Below, in pieces: positions 33,501 through 43,470 of a DNA stretch of 64,000 bases (the first letter of the stretch is position 1; every line of letters begins with the position of its first letter). The stretch lies in NCBI GenBank assembly GCA_028826165.1, contig JAPDFW010000069.1, positions 310,001 through 374,000 on the forward strand, in the 5' to 3' direction. The DNA is from Anaeramoeba ignava. Its lineage: Eukaryota > Metamonada > Anaeramoebidae. The notes under the pieces were generated by a model. That model did not search any database, was not told the DNA's origin, and was given only the letters and a program-made list of their open reading frames with translations. Position numbers and translations under genes: made by a program.

Positions 33501-35214
33501 CACACCTGGAGAAGTAAGCTATATATCTTTTCTTCGTGTGTTTCTTTGATAAAAGGAAGTAGTTTTCCATCTTCTGCTCTTAGAAAGGAAAGTATATCTT
33601 TTTATTTTTGATATTTTTAATATTTTTAATATTATTGATATTTTTGATATTTTTAATATTTTTGATATTTTTAATATTTTTAATATTTTTAATATTTTTA
33701 ATATTTTTGATATTTTTAATATTTTTGATATTTTTAATATTTTTGATATTTTTAATATTTTTGATATTTTTGATATTTTTAATATTTTTGATATTTTTAA
33801 TATTTTTGATATTTTTAATATTTTTAATATTTTTAATATTTTTAATATTTTTAATATTTTTAATATTTTTAATATTTTTAATATTTTTAATATTATTGAT
33901 ATTTTTGATATTTTTAATATTTTTGATATTATTGATATTATCTTTTTTATAAAGTTAAGTAAATTACTTGTTTGAAGATGAATTAATTGTGTGTAAATTC
34001 TTTTCGAAATATTTTCAGGGAAATACCCTAAAGATTTATCCAAAATTCTCATAAATTGGAAAAACTCTGACTTGTTGTTGGAATTATTGAAAAATGCAAG
34101 TAATAACGAAATATATTTTCCAGTTGAATAATTGCTTGTTAATTGAATTAACAAAGCAAGAGAGTTTGAGAAAAACTTGAAGCTTTTTTCTTGCTGTTGG
34201 TTCTTCGATTTGGCAATTTCGGAACAAAATAAAATGTTTGATTCAATAAAGCATTTCTGGATGAAATTTGATTCCAAAATGACTTTATTTGGAATTGATT
34301 CCAAAGAAACAGCAAAATTATTTGTTAAAATTTGAGCAAGAAGTTGAGAATTTGAGCAGAAAACTTGTTCGGATAGCAAATTTTGAAGAATACATTCATC
34401 AACTAAAGGCATCAAAGAAAATAGTATATAATATTTATGGAAGTTGCTGAAGCAATATTCTAAAAAAATGGCGATATCGCTTTTTAAATCAATTCCAAAG
34501 TCATTTGGATAAGAAGAAAATAAATGAACTAAATGACCAATTAATGTCTGAATCAAAAGCTGCGTTTTGTTGTTAAAAGTGATAATTTTTTTCAAAAGAA
34601 ACCAGCATTCAAGCTCTTTTTGAATCTAAAATCACGTGATTTTTGCATTTTCATAAACGGTTTTATTGCAATCACTTAAATATTCACTTACCTTTATAAT
34701 TAAATAATATGATAATCGAGTGAATCAATGGAATCCATGGTGTTCTTTGATAAACTCCTTCAAAAATAGGAATCAAAACTATTTCAAGGAAGTTTGTTGA
34801 TTCAAGTTGTCGAATAAATTCTTCATTATATATAAATAATGTTGGTAATTCTTGTTTCTTGTTCAATTTTATATCACCTTTCAAATTTTCTCTATTTAAA
34901 AATATTTTTTCTTCATTTTCACTAAAAAAATTGTTTAAAATCATTTGTAAATCTTTGTTTTGTAATTCTAAATCAGTAATATGATGTTTATTGGCAGAAT
35001 AATATATTCTCGAATATTCTTTTCCATCCTTTTTTATTAAAGAAAAGATCAAATTTTTTTTTAATTTAAAAATATATTATTTTATTTTTTTATTTTTTTT
35101 TTTTACATCACATAAACAAGAATAAACTCCAACAATAAGAAATTTTGTAGTAATAGAATCATTTTGCAAATTTTCTGGTGAATTTATCCAAATATTTGCG
35201 AGTTCTGAAATCAT
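30523..35214 (-). CDS. AQR: Aquarius-type spliceosomal RNA helicase (6 exons)
   Basis: Minus-strand exons: 35214-35107, 35028-34692, 34615-33968, 33576-32884, 32776-32643 and 32556-30523, 1,317 aa with all phases consistent. Aquarius (IBP160, Cwf11 family) is a superfamily 1 helicase that binds introns upstream of the branch point in the activated spliceosome. Hallmarks are a helical N-terminal region, then NIKDYLIRNFVLFKAST, the ATP site LITGPPGTGKTDVV, Walker B-like LVMEEASKILE, VGDHKQLTPL, TTDEFQGLQSNFVLVSLV and LTSRARVGMFIFG. The exon 4-5 join (ERILLG-EKDFYHLLPNSKWP) restores the segment before the helicase core. The C terminus ends in low-complexity Asn-Gln repeats. The start is placed on CATTTTT-element context and phase. 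Exons 1-2 are weakly conserved and less certain. Confidence 0.85.
33577..33967 (-). repeat. Aquarius intron 3, TATTTTTAATATTTTTGA repeat
   Basis: Donor GTAATT at 33967; acceptor near 33577 (an alternative is 33574). The centre (about 33605-33945) is TTTTTAATA and TTTTTGATA 9-bp units. Both strands give hydrophobic-looking repeat peptides (LIFLIF, ILKISK), which are artefacts of the repeat. Confidence 0.75.
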
Positions 35215-35326
35215 TTTTTTTTTAATTAAATGAAAAAGAAAAAAAATTTTTAAAAATGAAAAAATGAAAAAAATTTTTTCAAGATCAATTCATTTCAATT
35301 TATTTAATCTAAATTTAAATTTAATT

Positions 35327-38300
35327 TTAATCAGTTGTAATATCAAATTCTAAACTACTTTCCCAAAAACGAATTGGAATATTTGAATTATTTTTGCTTC
35401 TTTTTTTGATTTTCCACAAAATAATTGGATCCAAACCACGAATACCTTGAATATCAATCATTTGAAGATACAAACAATTCTCAGATAATTTCTTGATTCC
35501 TGAAGTTGTGATTTGAGAACAAAAAGAACAACGAAAAAACTCAATAGTTTTTCTTGCTTCACCTTCAGCAAAAAGAATTAATCCATGATCTGTTATTTGA
35601 TAACAATGGGAAATATTAATAAGTTTGATTTGCGAACTATTTTTGGAAATTAAATTCAGATCAATATCTTTTATTGAAATTCCAGCAATCCCTAAAGAAG
35701 CAATATTTGGGCATTTAGAAGAAATTAAAATCGGTGCTTTTTGATCGCAAAGAATACAATAATCAAGATTAATTGATCGTATTTTTGGATATTTTTCTTT
35801 AAAAAATAGTGATTGAATTCCATTTGAAGAAATTGGACATCTGCTCAAACAAACGCATCTCAAATTGCTTGATATTGATGATAATATTCTCAATGTGTAA
35901 TCACTAATGTAATAGCAACTATCAAATGTTATTTCTTCTAGTTTTTCAAGACTGTTTGGATAATGAAAAAATTTATAAAATCCTTGATCTGAAATGAAAG
36001 GTCCACATGATAATATTGATAATTTTATTGTTTTATTTTCTGAAAATATTTGGAATCCTTCGTCTGTTAAATTTGGACAATTTCTTATTCTTAAACTTTT
36101 TAGGTTCTCGTTTTTTTTGATTATTTTGGAAAGTCCATCATTTGTAATTTGAGAGAAATTCCCTGAAAATTTCTCAAGAAGATGGCATGTGTTTGATATA
36201 TAACTAAAATGTTCATCTGTAAATCCACAATCATTTATAATCAATGTTCTTAAATCTAATAAATTTTCAATAAGCAATCCAAAATCTTGAGGTGAAAGTT
36301 CTGGATGATTTGAGATATTTAAATATTTGATTTTGTAACAAGTTTTTCCAAAAGTTTCCAAAATTTCTGATAAATTTTTTTGTAAATTTTTTTGGAAATT
36401 ATTATTTAGATTATTATTTAAATTATTATTTAAATTATTATTTAAATTATTATGTAAATTATTATTTAAATTATTATTTAAATTATTTTGTAAATTATTT
36501 TGTAAATTATTTTTATTATTTAAATTATTATTTAAATTATTATTTAAATTATTTTGTAAATTATTTTGTAAATTATTTTGGAAATTATTTTGGAAATTAT
36601 TATTTAAATTATTTTGTAAATTATTTTGTAAATTATTTTGTAAATTATTATGTAAATTATTATTTAAATTATTTTGTAAATTATTTTGTAAATTATTATT
36701 TAAATTATTTGTAAATTATTTTGTAAATTATTTTGTAAATTATTTTGTAAATTATTTTGTAAATTATTTAAATTATTTTGTAAATTATTATGTAAATTAT
36801 TTTGTAAATTATTATTTTGTAAATTATTTAAATTATTTTGTAAATTATTATTTTGTAAATTATTTTGTAAATTATTATTTAAATTATTATTTAAATTATT
36901 TTGTAAATTATTTTGTAAATTATTTTGTAAATTATTTTGTAAATTATTATTTAAATTATTATGTAAATTATTATTTAAATTATTATTTAAATTATTATTT
37001 AAATTATTTTGTAAATTATTATTTAAATTATTTTGTAAATTATTATTTAAATTATTATGTAAATTATTATTTAAATTATTATTTAAATTATTTTGTAAAT
37101 TATTTTGTAAATTATTTTGTAAATTATTTTGTAAATTATTTTGTAAATTATTTTGTAAATTATTTTGTAAATTATTTTGATTATTTATTGATTCTTTCAT
37201 ATCCATTTCTTCTTGAATATCTATTATTTCAGAAAATTCTGATGTTTCTTCAATAGATAATATTTCAATATTTGGGCAATTTAAAAGATCAAAAAAGATT
37301 TGTGCTGTAATTTGTTCACAATTACCAATCCACAATTCTTTTAATCTATAATTACAATAATGAGCAATATATTTAACAGATAAATCTGTAATATCTTCAC
37401 AACCAGAAATATTTAAAGAATATAAATAATGACAATTTGAAACAATTAGTTCAATATGATTATCTCTTAAAAAGACACAATTATCTAAATTTAATATTCT
37501 TAATTCAGTTAATTTTGAAATTGATTTAAAACCCCAATCTCCAATTTGTTCATAAAGTTTTGATAAATTTAATATTTGTAAATTTTTCCCTTTCTTTTTC
37601 AAAAGATTAAATATTGAAAAATCATTTAAATTTCTACATTTTGAAAGACTCAACTCTGTCAAATTTAGATCTCCAAATTTTGTGACTAAATCAAAAATAG
37701 TATTTCTTTGAATTTTAAAATTTCCTTTTGTACTTTCAAAGTTTTCAAAAATTGTAGATGATTCATCATTGATTTCTTCATCTGAAAAATCTAATTTCTT
37801 CCATAAATATGAATGAGAAAATAATATCTTATACAATCTTTTGCAAGTAGAAGCAATAAAAATCTTATTTTTTAATGGTAAATATTGAGCAATTAATAAG
37901 ACAATTTTTTTATTACAAATTATTGAATAATTTTTTGATTTTGATTTTGATTTTGATTTTGATTTTGATTTTGATTTTGAATTTGAATTGGATTTTGATT
38001 TTGATTTTGATTTTGAATTGAATTTTGAATTTGATTTTAATTTTGAATTTGAATTTGAATTTGAATTTGATTTTGAATTTGAATTTGATTTTAATTTTGA
38101 TTTTGATTTTGATTTTGAATTTGAATTTGATTTTGATTTTGATTTTGATTTTGAATTGAATTTTGAATTGAATTTTGAATTTGAATTTTGAATTTGAATT
38201 TGAATTTGAATTTGAATTTGATTTTGATTTTGAATTTGATTTTGATTTTGAATTTGATTTTGAATTTGATTTTAATTTTGAATTGGATTTTGATTTTGAA

Positions 38301-38509
38301 TTTAAATTTGAATTTGATTTTGAATTTGATTTTGAATTTGAATTTAAATTTGAATTTAAATTTGAATTTGATTTTGATTTTGATTTTGATTTTGATTTTG
38401 AATTTGATTTTGATTTTGATTTTGAATTTGATTTTGAATTTGAATTTGATTTTGAATTTGAATTGGATTTTGTTCCAAATTGTAATTGAATTGGGTTTCC
38501 CCTTTCCAT
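35327..38509 (-). CDS. F-box/leucine-rich-repeat protein with long LQNN insertion and Lys-Ser N-terminal tract
   Basis: The likely start is MERGNPIQLQFGTKS at 38509. A Lys-Ser/Asn-Ser tract follows (38470-37930), then an F-box (LIAQYLPLKNKIFIASTCKRLYKILFSHSYLWKKLDF, split here as two pieces, about 37900-37790). Next are about five LRRs (LTELSLSKCRNL, LYSLNISGCEDITD), an Asn-rich insertion of LQNN/LNNN/LHNN units (37190-36370), and about ten more LRRs ending TAA at 35327. F-box/LRR proteins are SCF ubiquitin-ligase receptors. Two 1-base breaks lie in repeats: near 38190 (a 7-bp unit among 6-bp units) and near 36710 (an 11-bp unit among 12-bp units). They may be errors or true variation; both domains are intact outside them. 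Confidence 0.75.
36370..37190 (-). repeat. 12-bp coding minisatellite (LQNN/LNNN/LHNN)
   Basis: Plus-strand units AAATTATTTTGT, AAATTATTATTT and AAATTATTATGT alternate in an irregular order, giving Asn-Leu-(Gln/Asn/His)-Asn repeats on the coding strand. It lies between LRR blocks of one protein. Confidence 0.85.
37930..38470 (-). repeat. Hexamer tract (GATTTT/GAATTT) encoding Lys-Ser/Asn-Ser
   Basis: About 540 bp of 6-bp units. The coding frame reads KSKS/NSNS; a 7-bp unit near 38190 shifts the frame into KFKI. No stop arises in any of the three minus-strand frames. Confidence 0.8.
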
Positions 38510-38630
38510 AATTAATAAAAGAAAAAAAAAATGAAAAAAAAAAATGAAAAAAAAATTTATTTTATTTTTTTTTCATTTTTCAATTCTTATCTAATTTTAA
38601 ATTTAATTTTAAATTTTAAATTCAAATCTA

Positions 38631-41095
38631 ATGGAAAAAAAATCACAAGAAAATCAACAATTTGAAGAAAATTTAGATGGATTAAGATTTGTTCAATTTC
38701 ATTTCTCAGATCCAACAGGAGGACTTCATTATATGGAAGAAAGTATTGATAATGTACCAGGAATTTTAAAATCAGGAGTTGGAGTTGATGGAAGTTCTGT
38801 TATTGGTTTTGGTCAAGTTGAAAAGAGTGATATTATTTTATTTCCTGAAAGAGTAAATTAAAAAAAATTTTTTTTTTAATAAATTTTTATTATAAAAAAA
38901 TTAAATTCCTTTTTTTCATGATTCGTCATTGTTTTTGAATTTATTTCTTTTATTTTAAAATAATTTTATTCAAAACTCCCCCATTTTTATATTTTTGATC
39001 AAAAGAATTTATTAATTTACAATTTTTTCATTAATTCGAAATTAAATTCTTCAAATTAAATTTTTTAATAAGCAATTTTTTAATAGAGATTTAAATAAAA
39101 TATTTTTTTATTAATATTGATTAATTTTTGCTTTTTTTTTTTAAGAATATTTGTTGGATTTTTTATTGATCAATTAAAATTAAAATTAAATTTAAATTTA
39201 AATTTATTATTTTTTTTTGCTTCTTGAAATTTAAATTAATTTTTAAATTAAAAATAAAATAAAGAGTTCTTTTTCTCGTTTTGTTGTTGAAGGTGAAGAA
39301 ATTGGAATGTATTGGTGTCATGTTTTAACTCCAGAACTTGAAAAACATCCTAATGATCCAAGAAATGTTCTTCAACTTGTAATTGATAAAGCAGCAAAAA
39401 TGGGATTTGAATGTGAAATGTTTTCAGAACTTGAATTTTATGTTTTGGATGAAAAAACAAGAAAGCCAGTTGATAATGCAAGATATTTATCTCCTCCTCC
39501 TTTAGATAAATGCAGTAGATTACGCTATGATTTTGGTCATGCTTATGAAAAAGCTGGATTAAAAGTAAACTTTTCATTTCTCAATTCAAAATCATTAAAT
39601 TTAAAAATTAAATCAATTACATGAAATTTAAAAATTGAATCAAATTAAAAATTAAATTAAATCAATTAAATTAAATCAATTAAATTAAATCAATTAAATT
39701 AAATCAATTACATGAAAATAAATTAAATTAATTAAATCAATTAAATAAAATCAATTAAATTAAATCAATTTAATCAATTAAATTAAATCAATTAAATTAA
39801 TTAAATCAATTACATGAAATTTAAAAATTGAATCAATTACATGAAATTTATTCTAAAAAGGTTAAAAGAATCCATCATGAATTAGGACCTGGACAAAATG
39901 AAGTTGAATTACAATTAACACCAGTAATGAAAAATTGTGATGATTCTATGATTGCAATTTGGTTAGCACAATTAATCAGTTCTAAATATAATTGGGTTGT
40001 TGATTTCACACCAAAACCTTTCCCAGAAATTCCAGGAAATGGATTACATCAACACATTAGATTAAAGGATATCAAAACAAAAGAAAATGTTATGGCTGCA
40101 AAAGAAGGAGGTTTATCAAAAATTGCTCTTCAATTTATTGCAGGAATGCTTAAATATTCAAGAGATATAACTGCTGTTTTTGGAAATGATCCAAATGTAA
40201 TTTTTAAAATTAAAATTAAAATTAAAATCAAAATTAAAATTAAAATTAAAATTCAAATTTAAAATTAAAATTAAAATTAAAATTAAAATTAAAATTAAAA
40301 ATTAAAAATTAAATTAAAATTAAAATTAAAATTAAAAATTCTTAAAATTAAAATTAAAATTAAAATTAAAATTAAAATTAAAATTATAAATTAAAATTAA
40401 AATTATAATTTAAATTAAAAATAAAATTAAAAATTAAAATTATAATTAAAATTAAAATTAAAATTAAAATTAAAATTTAAAATTAATTTATAATATTAAA
40501 ATTTAAATTAAAATTAAAATTAAAATTTAAATTAGACTTATGATAGATTAAAACCAGGATATGAAGCACCAATTTATGCAACATGGGATTATTCTAATAG
40601 ATCAGCTCTTGTTCGAATTCCTGCAATTGGAAAAGGAGATTTATCCAAAACAAGAGTTGAATTTAGAGGAGGAGATGCAAGTGGATCAATTCATTTATTA
40701 TGTGCAATGATTCTTGCAGCTGGATTAAAAGGAATTGAAGAGAATTTAGAATGTCCAAAAAATACAATAGGAGATGTTGCTCATCTTACTGAACAAGAAT
40801 TAAAGGATTTGAAGATTGAGATTCTTCCAACATCTTTACCTGAGGTTGAAATTAATTTATAATTTAATTTATATTTTAATTTAATTTAATTTATTTTAAT
40901 TTAATTTAATTTAATTTATAATTTATTTAATTTGAATTTTAATTTATAATTTATTTATAATTTAATTTAATTTTTATTTTAATTTAATTTTAGTCTTTAA
41001 AGATACTTGAAGAAAGCAAATTCATTGCAGAATTTATTGATCCTTCTTTAAAAACCTTTATGAATCAAAACGGTTTACAGAAAATGAAGAAATAA
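38631..41095 (+). CDS. Type I glutamine synthetase (5 exons)
   Basis: Exons 38631-38852, 39265-39564, 39861-40196, 40536-40844 and 40994-41095, all phase 0, 422 aa. It makes glutamine from glutamate, ammonia and ATP. The sequence follows the GSI/bacterial-archaeal pattern, not the shorter eukaryotic GSII: FSDPTGGLHYM...GVDGSSVIGF in the beta-grasp part, then metal/substrate residues SELEFYV, HHELGPGQNEVEL, GNGLHQHI, SALVRIPA and RVEFRGGDASGS. No adenylylation loop is recognised. Introns interrupt conserved motifs precisely (GNDP joined to TYDRLKPGYEAP), so it is a genuine nuclear gene. The prokaryote-like type in a spliced gene suggests old lateral transfer, which is inference. Confidence 0.92.
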
Positions 41096-41421
41096 TTAAT
41101 TTACTTTTTTTCATTTTCAATTCTAATTTCATTTCAAATTCAAATTCAAATTCTAATTTCATTTCAAATTTCAGTTTAAATTCCAATTTCAATTCCAATT
41201 TCGATTCAAAAATTGGATTCAAAAATTTTAATTTCAATTTCTAATTTCAATTTCGATTAACAAATTCCAATTTTTCTTTTTTCTTTTTTTTTTTTCTTTT
41301 TCTTTTTCCATTCTAATGATTGATTGATTAATTAATTAATTGATGATTTAGTGATAAAACTTAAAAAGATTGGATTTCAAAAAAATTTTTCATTTATCAA
41401 TCAATAAAAGAATGTTTTTTT
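41096..41421. other. Intergenic A+T-rich spacer
   Basis: TTCAAATTC/TTTCAATTTC-type low-complexity sequence after glutamine synthetase, then pyrimidine runs. No gene or RNA recognised. Confidence 0.5.
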
Positions 41422-41468
41422 TTCATTTTTTTGTTTTTCATTTTCATTTTTTCATTTTTTTCATTTTT
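41422..41468 (+). promoter_or_regulatory. CATTTTT-rich run upstream of the kelch-BTB gene
   Basis: Five CATTTT(TT) repeats within about 50 bp, ending 6 bp before the ATG at 41474. The densest example of the motif in the window. Confidence 0.4.
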
Positions 41469-41473
41469 AAAAA

Positions 41474-43207
41474 ATGAATTTTAAATGGGAATATCCAAAA
41501 ACAAAATTTTCAAACGAAAAAATTAAAGAAAGATGTTCACATTTTGGATGTGTTTATGGAAATGAAATTATAATAGCAGGAGGATCAGATCAAGAAGATA
41601 ATCATTTAAACGATATTTGGACATTTTCACCCAGAACTCTTGAATGGAAAAGACTTGATATAAATTTACCATCACCACTTTCATGTGCAGGAATGTGTGA
41701 ACACAACTCAAAAATATATATTTTTGGAGGATTATTTCAAATGAATAGATATTTGACTTTTGAAACAAATTCATTTATTAGAATTGATTTGGAAAGCAAA
41801 AAGGTTGAAGAAATTGAATCGGAAACTTCTGTTTATCCATCTCATCGATATCATCCTGTTTTTGAATGTTTTGGAGATAGTATTTATATTATTTGGGGAA
41901 GAAACACTTCCGAGATTTTACCCGATTATTATCGTTTTGATATCAAAACTGAGAAATGGAAATTACTTGGAAAACCGAAAAATGATACACAAGGATATCC
42001 AAATAAAAGAATACTCTGTTCAACTGCAATTAAAGATAATTTTCTTATTGTTTTTGGTGGACTTGTTGATGACGAAGTGCATGTCAATGATTTCTGGTTT
42101 TTTAACTTCAAAACAGAAACCTGGATGCAGAAAACAAACTTCTTTGGAAAACCTCCTTCACCAAGAAGAAGCCATAAGATGGTTGTTATGAACCAGTTGA
42201 TGATATTTTTTGGTGGTTATCATCCAGACTTCGAATTTTTCAATGATTCTTATGTTTTTGATTTTTCAACTGATACTTGGTCACAAATAATCACAGACTC
42301 GCCTCTTCCTCCTCCAAGAAGAGTGCACTTATGCTTCCCTGATCTCTATTCAAATCAAATGATTACTTTTGGTGGTATTGGAGATGACTATAAACGTTTT
42401 GATGATCTTTTTGTTCTGAAAATTCCAACTCAATCATCGTTATCTTCTGATTTGCAAAATTTATTTGTGAGACAAGAACTCTGCGATTTGAAAATCAATC
42501 AAGAATATTCTGTTCATAAAGACCTTATTGAATCACGTGTTAAATCTATAAATAAGTTTCTTCTTGCTACCAGAGAATATAAGCAAAAACAAGAATTGAA
42601 AGATTTTCTTATATTTCTTTATTCGGGAATCTTACCAACAATTCCATCAGAAAAATTTAATGAAATCCTTGAAAAAACAGAAATTAAAACTTGTGATCAA
42701 AATTCTGATCCAAATTTAAATTATCAAATTCTTTTAAAAAATGATTTAAAGAAATTATATTCACTTGTTCAAGAAAAAGATAATTTGCCAAAAAATTCAA
42801 CACTTTTTGAAATTATTGTTAAGAATGAAAAAACATCAGAAGAGCAATCCTTATGGATTCATAAGTTTATTCTCCTTTCAAGATCTGAACTTTTTCGAGG
42901 AATGTTTTTATGTGTTGAAGATGATAAAAATTCAGTCCAAGACTTAAGTCAACGTTCTTATCAATCTTTAAAAGCTTTTGTTCATTTTTTATATTTGGAT
43001 TCTCTTCCAAATGATTTATCTATTGAAAATGCTTTGGAATTAATTGATGCTACTGAATATTATGGATTATCTAATGATTATTTTACAAATTTACTTATTG
43101 ATTATATTTCTCAAAAAGTGGAACAAAAAGATGCTTCAATTTTATTACCTTTTTGTGAAATTTATCCTCAAATCCAAACAATTTACAAAAATAAATTTAA
43201 AAAATAA
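41474..43207 (+). CDS. Kelch-repeat protein with BTB domains
   Basis: A single exon, 577 aa. Six kelch motifs (IIIAGGSDQ...NDIWTFSP, IYIFGG, LIVFGGL...VNDFWFFNF, LMIFFGGY...FNDSYVFDF, MITFGGIG) form a propeller in residues 1-320. A first BTB-like module begins LFVRQELCDLKINQEYSVHKD, and a second carries WIHKFILLSRSELFRGMF and a helical end (ALELIDATEYYGLSN). The two-BTB layout and the RSEL(F/Y)RGMF box match the RCC1-BTB proteins at 24.7-30.5 kb. This suggests one BTB tandem shared by different propellers. A Cullin-3 substrate-adaptor role is likely from family knowledge only. Confidence 0.88.
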   Translation: MNFKWEYPKTKFSNEKIKERCSHFGCVYGNEIIIAGGSDQEDNHLNDIWTFSPRTLEWKRLDINLPSPLSCAGMCEHNSKIYIFGGLFQMNRYLTFETNSFIRIDLESKKVEEIESETSVYPSHRYHPVFECFGDSIYIIWGRNTSEILPDYYRFDIKTEKWKLLGKPKNDTQGYPNKRILCSTAIKDNFLIVFGGLVDDEVHVNDFWFFNFKTETWMQKTNFFGKPPSPRRSHKMVVMNQLMIFFGGYHPDFEFFNDSYVFDFSTDTWSQIITDSPLPPPRRVHLCFPDLYSNQMITFGGIGDDYKRFDDLFVLKIPTQSSLSSDLQNLFVRQELCDLKINQEYSVHKDLIESRVKSINKFLLATREYKQKQELKDFLIFLYSGILPTIPSEKFNEILEKTEIKTCDQNSDPNLNYQILLKNDLKKLYSLVQEKDNLPKNSTLFEIIVKNEKTSEEQSLWIHKFILLSRSELFRGMFLCVEDDKNSVQDLSQRSYQSLKAFVHFLYLDSLPNDLSIENALELIDATEYYGLSNDYFTNLLIDYISQKVEQKDASILLPFCEIYPQIQTIYKNKFKK

Positions 43208-43420
43208 AAAATTTTTAATAATTTTATTTAAATTTTTTTTAATATTTATAAAAAGTGGAATAAAAATATTATTTTTAATTTTAATTTATTTATAAAATTT
43301 TTTTAAATTTATTTACAAAATAAATTTAAAAATAAAAATTTGGAATAAAAATATTTTTTTAATAATTAATTATTTTATTTATAAATTTTTTTATTCAAAT
43401 TTTAAAAAAAAATATTATTT

Positions 43421-43466
43421 TTTTCATTTTTTTTTTCATTTTTCATTTTTTCATTTTTTCATTTTT
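43421..43466 (+). promoter_or_regulatory. CATTTTT-rich run upstream of the NSUN2-like gene
   Basis: Five CATTTT(T) repeats end about 5 bp before the ATG at 43471. Confidence 0.4.
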
Positions 43467-43470
43467 AAAA

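Noticed and set aside
33608-33952. Hydrophobic LIFLIF repeat peptide on the plus strand, looking like a membrane protein
   Set aside because: It is the reverse strand of a 9-bp repeat inside an Aquarius intron; the flanking exons join in frame and the peptide has no non-repetitive part.
36370-37190. Regular ~12-bp repeats that might suggest a CRISPR-like array
   Set aside because: No unique spacers; the unit is a coding minisatellite within a eukaryotic LRR gene.
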